From: Ilyomonas limi
GTDB taxonomy: Bacteria > Bacteroidota > Bacteroidia > Chitinophagales > Chitinophagaceae
DNA length: 64,000 nt
Reading direction: 5' to 3'
NCBI RefSeq assembly: GCF_005233845.1
Contig: NZ_SZQL01000005.1
Span: 186,001-250,000 of the forward strand
In this document: piece by piece, positions 20,401 to 28,978 of the stretch
How the letters are laid out: each line of letters begins with the position of its first letter
How positions within the stretch are numbered: the stretch's first letter is position 1
The notes under the pieces: model-generated
Database searches by the model: none
Told to the model about the DNA's origin: nothing
What the model saw: the letters and a program-made list of their open reading frames with translations, nothing else
Position numbers and translations under genes: made by a program

Positions 20401-21319
20401 CAACGATTATAACACATAGCGTTACCAGCAGGTTGATAGGTACGCTTTGCGATTGTGCTTTGTAAACATCGCCCGATACAATACCTGCCAGTACATACGT
20501 ATCGGATGCCCCGGGCTGCAATTGAAAAGGCAGCAGAAACATTTTATAAGTAATGCCTTCTATGTCAAGATCTGCAATAACAGGTGCTTCGATATATTTA
20601 TTATGAAAAAGAGAATCGGTATTAATATTCGCAATATCAGCATTTTCAGACTTATACAAAATGGCATCAAAACGGGCATTTTTACCGGCATCTTTTTTTT
20701 CTGAATCCCCTCTTTGTTTTATCAGCAGTATCGATTCAAAGGTGGTCGTGTGCACCTTAAGAAGCGGTTCGAGTATATCGGCAAGCGATTGTTTTATTGT
20801 AAAAACGTGTTGCGGTTTTCCATTCGTATCCCTTTTTGCGGCTGGGTTGTTTACGAAAAAACTTACAGAATCCTGCTGAATAGTTTTTCCTGATTGAAAA
20901 GCATCAATGCTTAATGCATTTCCTTTGAATGACGATAGGAAGACAGCATTCAATCGTTGCCTGTATGTACTATCAGGCAGGAAGGATATGGTAGCTTTAC
21001 TATTAGCAGTGGCGCTATCGCCTGTTGAAGAGGTGCCTGCCGGTATAGTATGTGCAAATGTATTTACATGCAGGGTAGTATCTTTGTTTTTCTGGCTTAT
21101 ATAATTGTAGCTGTAAACGGTTCCATAATTCACTACTCTTTGCTTAAAGCTGTTACTTATTTCGTGCAGAATTCTAAAGATTCGTAGGTTGTATTGCATG
21201 CGCTGCTGCGGCATATAAACAAGATAATAAACAGCGAGAAAGGAGCCTATAATTCCTATTAGCAGGATAATGGTAATAATCCTGCGAACAACCGGAGAGT
21301 ATAAGCCTTTTTCGCTCAT
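17456..21319 (-). CDS. very large polytopic membrane protein with Cache-like sensor region
   Basis: 1287 residues with at least ten membrane helices. The order is a helix at 11-33, a first extracytoplasmic domain to about 290, paired helices near 295-365, and a second extracytoplasmic domain containing LSDRQYFRD and PVLSRLTGEYTINISLP, the pattern of Cache sensors. A block of about seven helices follows (IIAFVFLCQSTLLLFASLFS and others), then a third extracytoplasmic domain, one helix, and a cytoplasmic part. In that part residues 1142-1204 (VEKYTLYDFATDGFTN, SLMTKSFRNFLI) resemble a winged helix. Two helices end the protein. No kinase, cyclase, GGDEF or methyl-accepting domain is visible. I do not recognise the family; a sensory role is inferred. 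Confidence 0.8.
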   Translation of the reverse strand: MSEKGLYSPVVRRIITIILLIGIIGSFLAVYYLVYMPQQRMQYNLRIFRILHEISNSFKQRVVNYGTVYSYNYISQKNKDTTLHVNTFAHTIPAGTSSTGDSATANSKATISFLPDSTYRQRLNAVFLSSFKGNALSIDAFQSGKTIQQDSVSFFVNNPAAKRDTNGKPQHVFTIKQSLADILEPLLKVHTTTFESILLIKQRGDSEKKDAGKNARFDAILYKSENADIANINTDSLFHNKYIEAPVIADLDIEGITYKMFLLPFQLQPGASDTYVLAGIVSGDVYKAQSQSVPINLLVTLCVIIVVLLLVLPFLKIFFLSAQENITIRDVRIIIVVIFFIPFFIVLVCSSTWLYSYRTRWATAVLQHLQNSITGNFYKEISEGVQQLRYYDNTIMHASAAIDSDTKARLGLLNKPARDSIDLKDIIFYPKYYKHFTNLHWMNNEGNDIAVWTLVNRLAPTYFQLSDRQYFRDIKFGRGYTLPNAPPAIAGERFSIQPVLSRLTGEYTINISLPSSAQIKTAGDSQIPAKNAAVAALSSKMYSVWNTIVPKGFAFCIVDEAGNIISHSDTARNLQENILEESGDSLAIRNAIHHKDSTLLRNISLYEQQVRMIIKPMPGLPYYLITYYNKRGEYLFLLHIIAFVFLCQSTLLLFASLFSYSMMISGKRATKLLFTPADLNWLHPSADKKGYYIKNICQCIACFILTFLFAAFYYYRYSAEEYYLFTVNAALLLPLFVVTGYYMVKKSRDFIIKEKIKGAYFSISQYRRFLLSNVSILLLYIVSILLFAILQNVLFFSKTCTNGHVVICGIWILIVLALPVIVAIAGFNPDYKKNSKEQQANNHYLAYFVITLLLAATLISVVPAITFVSYAFRQENNLRLQSLQIDLAKKIQQRRTDINQLFWKTKLNITPFKDRATAYINNLKFDTGMGIYLLNKDTLEKINNYGQVPPQNLSCSPFYKSITRYLFLPPDHDEFYDDPSHHRYYYWQMNNTDSTQVLRLFYNNTTDNRSAYSLVLTSTLPHTYLFKKLTGNYIGWLQLLLLLIFIFVFYKIIYSIAKKIFLIDFFKTPNINVTDANALAQEDTLWLQKSYKSAGLQEAGKGIFTEVEAVNFATIRKKENEALKENNEEVIIWLHLVLNDVYEAIWEQCTDVEKYTLYDFATDGFTNYKQVILLYDLYDKGLLVKEEDGNISLMTKSFRNFLITKEGAEEVRKMSRASRTGSWGTLRTVFYIILIASAIFIFISQEEASRRLITIVTSMGALLPAILKLFDKSTFSMPAASTSDNKK

Positions 21320-21551
21320 ATACGCATTTCCGCTTTAAGGGTACTAATTGTTTAATTGCCATATAAATGTACACGTTTATTGCAGCAATACAAGTCTTAA
21401 ATGCAGTTCAGGTATCTTTGGGTTGTTTAAGAGCAATTGTCTTAATTACGAAGGCCGAAGAATATGAAAATTCAGGAAAGTATTAATAAATAATACTTCA
21501 TATAATTTTTTCTCTTTGGGTTTTCAGGATTCCCGTTGCGGAAAAATGAAA

Positions 21552-21579
21552 GTGCTTATTGCGCAAAGGCAATAAGCAC
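21552..21579 (-). terminator. hairpin terminator after the GroES-like gene
   Basis: A perfect 11-bp inverted repeat (GTGCTTATTGC, 21552-21562 and 21569-21579) with a 6-base loop lies 50 bases past the GroES-like stop. Read on the minus strand it is followed by TTTCATTTTT. It separates that gene from the large membrane protein gene. The rest of the 312-base spacer shows nothing else. Confidence 0.6.
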
Positions 21580-21631
21580 AGTATAATGCTGATAAATAGG
21601 GCAATTAAATTTTTTGTAATGAAAGCAGGTA

Positions 21632-22003
21632 TTACAGATCTTCTTCTCTTTCCAGCATCAGTATGGCGCTTTGCGGTACGATAAAATATTTTTCTCCTTC
21701 ATACATTACTTCTGTTGCACTGTTCATCAAAAAGATAGCTACATCGCCCTCTCTGGCCTGTAGCGGCAAATATTTTACCTGCTCTTCTTCTGTTTTCCAG
21801 GGCTCGTTTTCTACAGGCAGCGGTATGGCATAGCCTGGACCTGTTTTTATTACATAGCCTTGTTGTACCCGTTCCTTTTCCTGCACGCCGGGTGGCAAAA
21901 ACAGGCCGGTAGACGTTCTTTCGTCTGCATGTTGTGGCTTTATTAAAACACGGTCGCCAATAATGATGAGCTTCTTTAGTTTATTATCCGGTGTTAATAG
22001 CAT
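21632..22003 (-). CDS. GroES/Cpn10-like co-chaperone family protein
   Basis: 123 residues. IGDRVLIKPQHADERTSTGLFLPPG is the opening strand and mobile-loop region of Cpn10, and GDVAIFLMNSATEVMYEGEKYFIV followed by SAILMLE is the closing half. It is longer than a canonical GroES (about 95 residues), with an insertion around residues 65-85 (ENEPWKTEEEQVKYLPLQ), and it is not beside groEL. It is therefore better seen as a divergent paralog than as the main GroES. Whether it caps a chaperonin is unknown. Confidence 0.85.
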   Translation of the reverse strand: MLLTPDNKLKKLIIIGDRVLIKPQHADERTSTGLFLPPGVQEKERVQQGYVIKTGPGYAIPLPVENEPWKTEEEQVKYLPLQAREGDVAIFLMNSATEVMYEGEKYFIVPQSAILMLEREEDL

Positions 22004-22020
22004 ATCCAGTATTTATGCTG

Positions 22021-22028
22021 CAAAATTA
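22021..22028 (-). promoter_or_regulatory. -7 box of the GroES-like gene
   Basis: The minus strand reads TAATTTTG, a match to the Bacteroidetes TAnnTTTG box, 18 bases before the ATG at 22003. No convincing -33 TTG was found at the expected distance, so this is tentative. Confidence 0.35.
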
Positions 22029-22270
22029 TTGCAACAATTTGTTTTTCTTTTTGCAGAAGAAAAGGTTTGCTTATACATATACGCAACAGTAGGTTGAAAA
22101 CCTGTATAAAATTAAGGTTTAAATATTGTTTTTACATTGTTGCAACCGCCTGATCAAAAGCGGGGCCTGTTTTGTTTGCAACAGACGATCAAAAATTAAT
22201 GCTTTATCTTTAGTTTAGGGGCGTTCTTATTTATTTCTAACTTATCAAAAACATCTACAATTTGTCATTA

Positions 22271-24301
22271 ATGAAAATCGCTTTTGCCGTTCTTTTTCTA
22301 TGTTTTTCATTCAATAGTATTGCGCAGAAAAAACAAAACAAAACACCTTTTGAAGGTTATGTGTATAGCCGGGCACCACTGCACGAAAATCCATACATCC
22401 AATTGCCTTTGGGCGCCATTAAACCACAAGGCTGGCTGAAGGAAATGCTCATTCGCCAGAAGACTGGTGCAACCGGCAATTTAGATAAGTTGTATCCTCT
22501 AGTGATGGGCAGTCGCAATGGCTGGCTGGGCGGCGATGGCGATCAGTGGGAGCGTGGTCCTTACTGGATAGATGGTTTGCTGCCGCTGGCTTATATACTG
22601 GACGATAAAGAACTGATTGCAAAAGTAAAACCATGGGTAGAATGGACGATTAGCAGCCAGCAGCCGGATGGTTACTTTGGACCATCTAAAGACTATAGTT
22701 ACGAGCCGGGCTTGCAAAGAGATAATAGCCGTGACTGGTGGCCAAAGATGGTAATGCTGAAAGTATTGCAACAATACTACAGTGCTACTGGCGATAGGCG
22801 GGTGATTAATCTGCTCACCAATTACTTCAAATACCAGCTAAAACAGCTGCCCGAAAAACCGCTTGACCACTGGACTTTTTGGGCACGCTACCGCGCCGCC
22901 GACAATATGGAAGTAGTGTATTGGTTGTATAATATTACCGGCGATACATTTCTGCTGAAGTTGGGTGATTTGCTGCACAAACAATCGTTCAATTTTACCA
23001 ATGCATTCTTAAACACCGATATGCTTTCAACAATGGGAAGCATACATGGTGTAAACCTTGCACAAGGCATGAAAGAACCTGCCATATACTACCAGCAACA
23101 CCCGGAAGCGCAATATTTGAATGCGATGCAAAAAGGCTTTGCAGACCTGCGCAAATACGATGAAATGGCGCATGGATTGTATGGTGGCGACGAAGCGCTG
23201 CATGGCAATAATCCAACGCAAGGCTCGGAGTTGTGTACGGCGGTAGAAATGATGTTTACATTGGAGAATACGCTGCGAATAACCGGCGATGTGAGCTATG
23301 CCGACCACCTGGAAAAAATTGCTTTTAATGCACTGCCCACGCAAACGACTGATGATTACATGAACCGACAATATTTTCAGCAGGCCAACCAGGTAATGAT
23401 TACCCGACAGGCGCACAATTTTGATGTGAACCACGATGGCACCGATGTGTGCTATGGATTGCTTACCGGCTATCCTTGCTGTACTTCCAACATGCATCAG
23501 GGCTGGCCAAAGTTTACCCAAAACCTGTGGTATGCAACGGCTGATAAAGGCTTGGCGGCATTAGTGTATTCGCCAAGCGAAGTAAACGCTTATGTGGGCA
23601 ATGGTACTGCGGTATCTGTTAGAGAAGAAACAGCTTATCCTTTTGAAGAGGGTATAAAATTTACCTTGAACATAGACAATAAAGATGGTGCAGTTACTTT
23701 TCCCTTTCACCTGCGCATACCCGACTGGTGCACTAAAGCAACCATTAAAATAAACGGAACCGTATGGAAGGAAGTGCCCGGCAACCAAATGGTAATAATA
23801 AACAGAGCATGGAAAAGCAGTGATGTAGTGGAGTTGGAATTACCCATGCACATTTTTAAAAACACTTGGTACGAAAACTCCCGCTCAATAGAGCGCGGAC
23901 CCATTGTATATGCATTAAAAATGGGCGAAGAAGTAAAAAAGATAGAAAATAACAAGGATGCTGCGCAATACGGCGGCCATTACTTTGAAGTACTACCCAC
24001 TACACCATGGAACTATGGTTTGGTGAATGTACTGGATGATAAACTGGCAGAAAGTTATACGGTGGAGAAGAAAGGGGCAATAGCCAGTTATCCCTGGAAT
24101 TTAGATAACGCGCCAATACAAATTAAAGCAAAAGCCAAACGCATACCTGGTTGGCAGTTGTACAACGAAATGGCAGGTCCCATCCCTTACAGCATTGCTT
24201 ACAACTTAAAGACCAATGATACAATTGAAGAAATTACGTTGGTGCCGTATGGCTGCACACAATTGCGCATATCTCAGTTTCCGGTGATTGCAGGAAGATG
24301 A
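22271..24301 (+). CDS. secreted glycoside hydrolase, GH127-like (beta-L-arabinofuranosidase type, DUF1680)
   Basis: 676 residues from ATG 22271, which gives a signal peptide MKIAFAVLFLCFSFNSIAQ; a TTG three codons earlier is also in frame. The fold starts with the family sequence PLGAIKPQGWLKEML and WERGPYWIDGLLPLAYIL. The zinc-cysteine centre is visible as Glu 320-x-Cys 322 (SELCTAVEMM) and Cys 403-Cys 404 (YPCCTSNMHQGW), equivalent to the Glu, Cys, Cys-Cys set of HypBA1. The family removes beta-L-arabinofuranose from plant glycans or glycoproteins, though related subfamilies differ in specificity. No SusC/SusD pair is adjacent, so it is not in an obvious polysaccharide utilisation locus. 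Confidence 0.88.
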   Translation: MKIAFAVLFLCFSFNSIAQKKQNKTPFEGYVYSRAPLHENPYIQLPLGAIKPQGWLKEMLIRQKTGATGNLDKLYPLVMGSRNGWLGGDGDQWERGPYWIDGLLPLAYILDDKELIAKVKPWVEWTISSQQPDGYFGPSKDYSYEPGLQRDNSRDWWPKMVMLKVLQQYYSATGDRRVINLLTNYFKYQLKQLPEKPLDHWTFWARYRAADNMEVVYWLYNITGDTFLLKLGDLLHKQSFNFTNAFLNTDMLSTMGSIHGVNLAQGMKEPAIYYQQHPEAQYLNAMQKGFADLRKYDEMAHGLYGGDEALHGNNPTQGSELCTAVEMMFTLENTLRITGDVSYADHLEKIAFNALPTQTTDDYMNRQYFQQANQVMITRQAHNFDVNHDGTDVCYGLLTGYPCCTSNMHQGWPKFTQNLWYATADKGLAALVYSPSEVNAYVGNGTAVSVREETAYPFEEGIKFTLNIDNKDGAVTFPFHLRIPDWCTKATIKINGTVWKEVPGNQMVIINRAWKSSDVVELELPMHIFKNTWYENSRSIERGPIVYALKMGEEVKKIENNKDAAQYGGHYFEVLPTTPWNYGLVNVLDDKLAESYTVEKKGAIASYPWNLDNAPIQIKAKAKRIPGWQLYNEMAGPIPYSIAYNLKTNDTIEEITLVPYGCTQLRISQFPVIAGR

Positions 24302-24438
24302 GTACAGGAATGAAAGGAGCAAAATACAAGGAATGAACATAAAGATACAAGTAATGAAGATAAAGGTAAAAGGTATAAGAAACAGGATAAAAATGTACTG
24401 TTGTAATAATTCGGGTGTGTTGATCCACTAAGGAAACC

Positions 24439-24470
24439 AAAAGCCCGCTGTGTTAAAGCAGCGGGCTTTT
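24439..24470. terminator. bidirectional hairpin terminator
   Basis: A perfect 12-bp stem (AAAAGCCCGCTG, 24439-24450 and 24459-24470) has an 8-base loop. Flanking A and T runs on both sides suit termination in both directions, between the convergent GH127-like gene and the GloVer-repeat gene. Confidence 0.85.
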
Positions 24471-24489
24471 GCTTTAAATACTTGTTGTT

Positions 24490-27400
24490 TTATTGTTTAA
24501 TGAACTTAATGGTTTGGCGGTTATTATCGGTTTGTACGGTTAAGAAATACATGCCTGATGCTAAGGTGGCAACATCCAGTGAAGCGGAAGAAGCGCCTTG
24601 CAAATGCAATTGCTTATTTATTACTATACTTCCCTTTGCATCGGCAACAGTTACGATGATGGTTTCTGCTCCGGTATTCATTTGCAAATTGCAGGTGTTA
24701 TGTACCGGATTGGGATAGAGCTTTGCACTAAATAATTCATCGTCTCCGGTTTTCATTGTTGCTTCACCTGCCATCGTATTGGCTGTTAAAGTAGTAGCAG
24801 GATTCACCTTTATTGTAAATGCCTGTTCATCGTACATTGCCGGCGTACCATTATCCGTAACTCTTATGGTAGCGGTATAAGTACCCGTTGCAGTAGGTGT
24901 CCAGCTAAACACACCGGTACCCGCATTGATTTTCGAACCCGCCGGCGCATTTCTGAGTGAGAAAGTAAGCGTTTGCCCTGCATCTACATCGGCTGCAGTT
25001 GCTTTAAACTTCAATGTATTATTTACAATTACTGTTTTATTTTTAATGGTATCCAGCACCGGTGCATGATTAACGGTTGTTGCCGGCTTAACGGTTATTT
25101 TTACTTTAGCTGGTGCCGAAGCCATGCAGCCAATACTTACTTTAAAGGAAAATGAATCAGCACCGGAATATCCTGCATTAGGAGTATAAGTTCTGTTGGC
25201 ACCGGTACCACTTATTGTTCCGTTTTTAGGTTGTGCCGAAATGGTATAAGTAAGTGATGAACCGCCTGAACCACTTAGCGTAATGGCTACGGCTTTTCCC
25301 TGATCCGTAGTAACAGATTGCGGATTGGCAACAAGGTTATTAACAGGAGCAAATATCAGGCTGCCATAGGGGTTGCCTCCATCGGCAATAAGATTTAAAT
25401 GGCGCAGCACTGTATAGGCGCCGCCGCTAGTAATTTTGAAAATTGTACCGGTATTGTATTTGCCGCCAATGCTTGTTGTACCATACAGCACGCCATCTGG
25501 ACCCTGTACCAGGCTACCTTTTGGCATTCTGCCATCAGTAGTAGCATTTAAGTATCTTAATACTTTTAGAGTTCCTGTTAAAGAAGCCTTGAAGATGGTA
25601 CCGGCGCTGTAACTGCCGCCATCACTGCAGGTGCCATACAAGTTGCCATCCTTCCCCTGTATCAGGCTACCTTGCGGGTTATATCCATCCGTACTGCTGT
25701 TGAAGGTATGCAATACCGTAAATGTATTAGGTAAAGTAAGCTTAAATATCTTTCCATTATTGGTGGTCATGCCATACAGGCTACCATCTGTTGCCTGTAC
25801 CAGTCCGCCTTGTGGGCTACTGCCATCGGTTGCATATGCTAAATGTCTTACTACCGTATATGCACCGCCCAACGCTATTTTAAAAATAGTGCCTCCGCCA
25901 TTAGCGCCGCCTGAGCTATTCATACCGTACAAAAAGCCATCTGTTGCCTGTATCAACCCACCCTGCGGATAGCTGCCATCGGTGCTGCTGTTGAGGTGGC
26001 GCAATACCGTATAATTTCCGGTGGGAGTTATTTTAAAAATTACGCCACTGTTGTTATTTCCACCTTCCGATGCCGTACCATACAGGTTGCCATCACTTGC
26101 CTGTACCAAACTCCCTTTTGGGTTGCCACCGCTTATACTTCTGTTGAAAGAAAACAACACAGTAGTATTACCACCACACATTTTTATGATGGTGCCATAG
26201 CCATAAGCGCCGCCTTTACTGGTAGTAGCATAGTAAGCACTGTCTTTACCTTTTATAAAAGATTCGTAAGGTTCATTGCCCAGGGTAGCACCATTAAAGC
26301 TGGTAAGCAATGTTACTGCACCAGCCGTTGTTACTTTAAAAGCGGTGCCCATATTGTAAGTGCCGCCGAGACTGGCCAAAGCATACAGGCTGGCATCGTT
26401 ACCTTTTATCAGGGCACCGTTTGGCGTACTACCTTCTGTAGCTGGCTGCAGCGAGTGAATAACTGTATAAACGTTGCCAACTAATTTATAAATAGTGCCC
26501 GAAGTATAAGCGCCCCCCGTACGGGTCATTCCATAAAAAGCACCATCTGTGTTTTGAAGTAGCGCACCATACGGATTGCCGCCATCTTTGCTGGCAGAAA
26601 GATTTTTTAAAACTGTATATACACCACTTGGTGTTATCTTAAAAATGGTTCCGTTGCCGCCGGTCCCACCGCTATAGCAAGTGCCATAAAAATTGCCATC
26701 TTTGGCTTGTATCAGGTCACTTTGCGGGTAGCCACCATCCGAAGCTCCATTGAGATGTTTCAGTACAGTTAAGTTACCTGTTTTCGTTATTTTAAAAACA
26801 GTACCGTAGTTATAAGTGCCGCCGTAGTAAGCAAGACCGTATAAGTTGCCATCTGTACCCTCGGTAAGGCTGCTATAACTATTGCCACCTTCGGTAGCCA
26901 TATTCATGTTATGTATTACTGTAAACACACCACCTGGTGTAAGCTTATAGATTGTTCCGGCGCTGTTGGCACCGCCGCTATAGGTAGTGCCGTAATAGTT
27001 GCCATCACTGGCTAAAACGAGATGACCATTAGGGTGCGCACCGTCGGTGGAATAATTGAAGTTTTTAATAACTGAAAATGCACCTGAAGTTGAGATTTTA
27101 AAGATGGTTCCGTAGGAGGTAATACCACCGCTGGGCGTTACACCATATAGATTGCCATCTGCTCCTTTTATCAGTTCACCATCAGGGTAAGCGCCATCGG
27201 TAGTGTAATTAAATTGTTTCAACATGGTTACCGCACCGGTAGCCGACATGCTGAAAACAGAACCATAGCCATATGTGCCGCCGCTGCTGGTCATACCATA
27301 AAACTTGCCGTCATCTCCTTTCAGCAAACTGCCGGTAGGTGTTTTGCCCCAATCAGCAAAGTTTTGAATGAGCGAAAAATTGGAGCCATTGGTATTAATG

Positions 27401-27552
27401 GTAAAGGCAGTGCCTTTACCATCAGGACCGCCATTGGAGGTTAAACCGGTGAGCACTGTTTGTGCCGATGCCGGTTGCAGTAATGTTGTTAAGCCAATCA
27501 ACAACAGGAAAATGCTGCGGGTTAGTAGTTGGGTAAAGTTATTTTGTTGCAT
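24490..27552 (-). CDS. T9SS-secreted protein with GloVer repeats
   Basis: 1020 residues. The signal peptide ends near residue 30 (LLQPASAQ). About fifteen repeats of the TIGR03803 (Gloeo_Verruco) type fill residues 35-770, each with DGNLYG.....GG...GTIFKIT and a following hydrophobic strand; together they probably build a beta-propeller-like surface. Two Ig or cadherin-like domains follow (TYTPNAGYSGADSFSFKV; SKINAGTGVFSWTPTATGTY). The end (KLYPNPVHNTCNLQMNTG to QTIKFIKQ) is a T9SS sorting domain. Repeat numbers of this kind vary easily by recombination. The function is unknown; adhesion or binding is possible. It is divergent from the acyl-CoA desaturase gene. Confidence 0.9.
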   Translation of the reverse strand: MQQNNFTQLLTRSIFLLLIGLTTLLQPASAQTVLTGLTSNGGPDGKGTAFTINTNGSNFSLIQNFADWGKTPTGSLLKGDDGKFYGMTSSGGTYGYGSVFSMSATGAVTMLKQFNYTTDGAYPDGELIKGADGNLYGVTPSGGITSYGTIFKISTSGAFSVIKNFNYSTDGAHPNGHLVLASDGNYYGTTYSGGANSAGTIYKLTPGGVFTVIHNMNMATEGGNSYSSLTEGTDGNLYGLAYYGGTYNYGTVFKITKTGNLTVLKHLNGASDGGYPQSDLIQAKDGNFYGTCYSGGTGGNGTIFKITPSGVYTVLKNLSASKDGGNPYGALLQNTDGAFYGMTRTGGAYTSGTIYKLVGNVYTVIHSLQPATEGSTPNGALIKGNDASLYALASLGGTYNMGTAFKVTTAGAVTLLTSFNGATLGNEPYESFIKGKDSAYYATTSKGGAYGYGTIIKMCGGNTTVLFSFNRSISGGNPKGSLVQASDGNLYGTASEGGNNNSGVIFKITPTGNYTVLRHLNSSTDGSYPQGGLIQATDGFLYGMNSSGGANGGGTIFKIALGGAYTVVRHLAYATDGSSPQGGLVQATDGSLYGMTTNNGKIFKLTLPNTFTVLHTFNSSTDGYNPQGSLIQGKDGNLYGTCSDGGSYSAGTIFKASLTGTLKVLRYLNATTDGRMPKGSLVQGPDGVLYGTTSIGGKYNTGTIFKITSGGAYTVLRHLNLIADGGNPYGSLIFAPVNNLVANPQSVTTDQGKAVAITLSGSGGSSLTYTISAQPKNGTISGTGANRTYTPNAGYSGADSFSFKVSIGCMASAPAKVKITVKPATTVNHAPVLDTIKNKTVIVNNTLKFKATAADVDAGQTLTFSLRNAPAGSKINAGTGVFSWTPTATGTYTATIRVTDNGTPAMYDEQAFTIKVNPATTLTANTMAGEATMKTGDDELFSAKLYPNPVHNTCNLQMNTGAETIIVTVADAKGSIVINKQLHLQGASSASLDVATLASGMYFLTVQTDNNRQTIKFIKQ

Positions 27553-28010
27553 AAAGTAATACTCGTTTAAGGGTTTATATAAATAGTGATAGTTGCTTTG
27601 TAAGGCAATACGAAACTACCTTGCAGGTATGCGAAAGGAAATAGCATAAATATGCTATGTAGGCAGAATGTTAAGGAGATGTACAACAATGAGCAGCGTT
27701 GAAAGTAATTAATTGTGTAAAATTTAAGGAATTGCATTAGATTAAAATCGCTGTATAAGCTGTTGCTATCCAAGCCTGCGGTTATAGCATGGAGCGATTA
27801 TGTACCATTATTGCATATTATGCAGATATGGAGCAGGTAGTTTACTCCAAATCCACCATGAAGGTGTCTTAATCAGGGATTTTTTTTATTAATTTTGCGG
27901 TGTACTTTATTTTTCCAAAAACCTACAGTAGTTAACCAACACCAAAAGTTTTCGTGTTTGTACAAGTGCTGGCTGGTTTGCAGATTATCATTTATTTTTA
28001 AACTTTGCTC
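27553..28010. other. 458-base divergent intergenic region
   Basis: This region separates the GloVer gene (minus) from the acyl-CoA desaturase gene (plus). It holds the -7 box at 27890-27897. No small gene or RNA is supported. Confidence 0.5.
27890..27897 (+). promoter_or_regulatory. -7 box upstream of acyl-CoA desaturase
   Basis: TAATTTTG matches TAnnTTTG. It lies 114 bases before the ATG at 28011, implying a leader of about 105 bases. No TTG is seen at the expected -33 position, so support is partial. Confidence 0.35.
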
Positions 28011-28811
28011 ATGGTTGCTATCTTGTTATTTTTCTTTTTACATTGGTTTCTGTCTCTCTTTTTTCACACTTTTTTCCTTCACCGTTACGCGTCTCATCAA
28101 ATGTACACCACCCGCAAGGGCTGGGAAAAAACCTTTTATTTTCTTACCTGGTTTGCACAAGGTTCTTCCTATTTAGTGCCCAGGGCTTATGCTATCCTGC
28201 ACCGCATGCATCATGAGTATAGCGATACGGAGGAAGACCCGCACTCTCCTCATTTTTTTAAGGACGTATGGCAGATGATGATGCATACTGCTGAGATTTA
28301 CAGTGCTTATCAAACAGGTAAAAAACTGCCCGATCCGCAGTTTACAAAAGATTACTTGCCTGTTTGGCACAAGCTGGATCGCATTGGCCACCACATGGCT
28401 ACGAGGCTCACTTTTGCTGCTGCATATATTGCTTTTTATATTTATTTTGCCCCAAGCCTCTGGTGGTTTTTGCTCCTGCCGATACACTTTTTTATAGGTC
28501 CGGTGCAAGGCGCTATCGTTAACTGGTGTGGTCATAAATACGGCTACAGCAATTTTGAGAATGGCGATAAATCTAAAAATACCACTCCGTGGGGCGTATT
28601 GCTGATGGGCGAACTTTTTCAGAACAATCACCACTACGATAAAGACAACGCCAACTTTGCGCGTAAATGGTATGAGTTTGATACTACCTACCTCATTATG
28701 CGCGGCTTAAACAAATTGCGTATCATTCGCCTTGTTCCTGCAACCAGCCCGGTTGTTACAACGCATACAAAGCAGGTGGTTCGCGAACGCAATCTCCAGT
28801 TGAATGATTAA
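28011..28811 (+). CDS. acyl-CoA desaturase (membrane fatty acid desaturase)
   Basis: 266 residues from ATG 28011 (a TTG two codons earlier is in frame). The three histidine boxes of the di-iron site are visible: HRYASH at 24-29, HRMHH at 64-68 and NNHHYD with His 207-208, plus the VNWCGHKYG motif of the stearoyl-CoA Delta-9 family. Hydrophobic segments at about 2-20, 40-58 and 125-160 anchor it in the inner membrane. It should place a double bond in saturated acyl chains to adjust membrane fluidity. A strong terminator follows the gene, so it is transcribed alone. Confidence 0.9.
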   Translation: MVAILLFFFLHWFLSLFFHTFFLHRYASHQMYTTRKGWEKTFYFLTWFAQGSSYLVPRAYAILHRMHHEYSDTEEDPHSPHFFKDVWQMMMHTAEIYSAYQTGKKLPDPQFTKDYLPVWHKLDRIGHHMATRLTFAAAYIAFYIYFAPSLWWFLLLPIHFFIGPVQGAIVNWCGHKYGYSNFENGDKSKNTTPWGVLLMGELFQNNHHYDKDNANFARKWYEFDTTYLIMRGLNKLRIIRLVPATSPVVTTHTKQVVRERNLQLND

Positions 28812-28850
28812 CATTTTTTAGAAGAGCACTTCCATTTAAATATTTTATAA

Positions 28851-28896
28851 AACGGGTAAGTATAAAACAGAACTTTATACTTACCCGTTCTTTTTT
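28851..28896 (+). terminator. rho-independent terminator of the desaturase gene
   Basis: A perfect 16-bp stem (28851-28866 and 28874-28889, AACGGGTAAGTATAAA) with a 7-base loop is followed by CTTTTTT. It lies 40 bases after the desaturase stop and before the GH20 promoter. Confidence 0.92.
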
Positions 28897-28928
28897 ATAC
28901 AAACACATAAAGAAAAAATATAAAGTTG

Positions 28929-28960
28929 TTTGTGTAAATGCTTTGTGCATTATATATTTA
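28929..28960 (+). promoter_or_regulatory. promoter of the GH20 gene
   Basis: TTTG at 28929-28932, 20 bases of spacer, then TATATTTA at 28953-28960 (one mismatch to TAnnTTTG). The predicted start of transcription is about 13 bases before ATG 28979. The 20-base spacing equals that of the rpsJ promoter. Confidence 0.45.
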
Positions 28961-28978
28961 CCCGCACAACACTTGTCT

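Noticed and set aside
25631-26484. Plus-strand frames opposite the GloVer-repeat gene
   Set aside because: They repeat with the same period as the GloVer repeats of the opposite strand, so they are mirror frames of a repetitive gene.
24490-27552. Possible CRISPR-like array because of regular repetition
   Set aside because: The periodic units are in-frame protein repeats with varied codons and no conserved DNA repeat with unique spacers.
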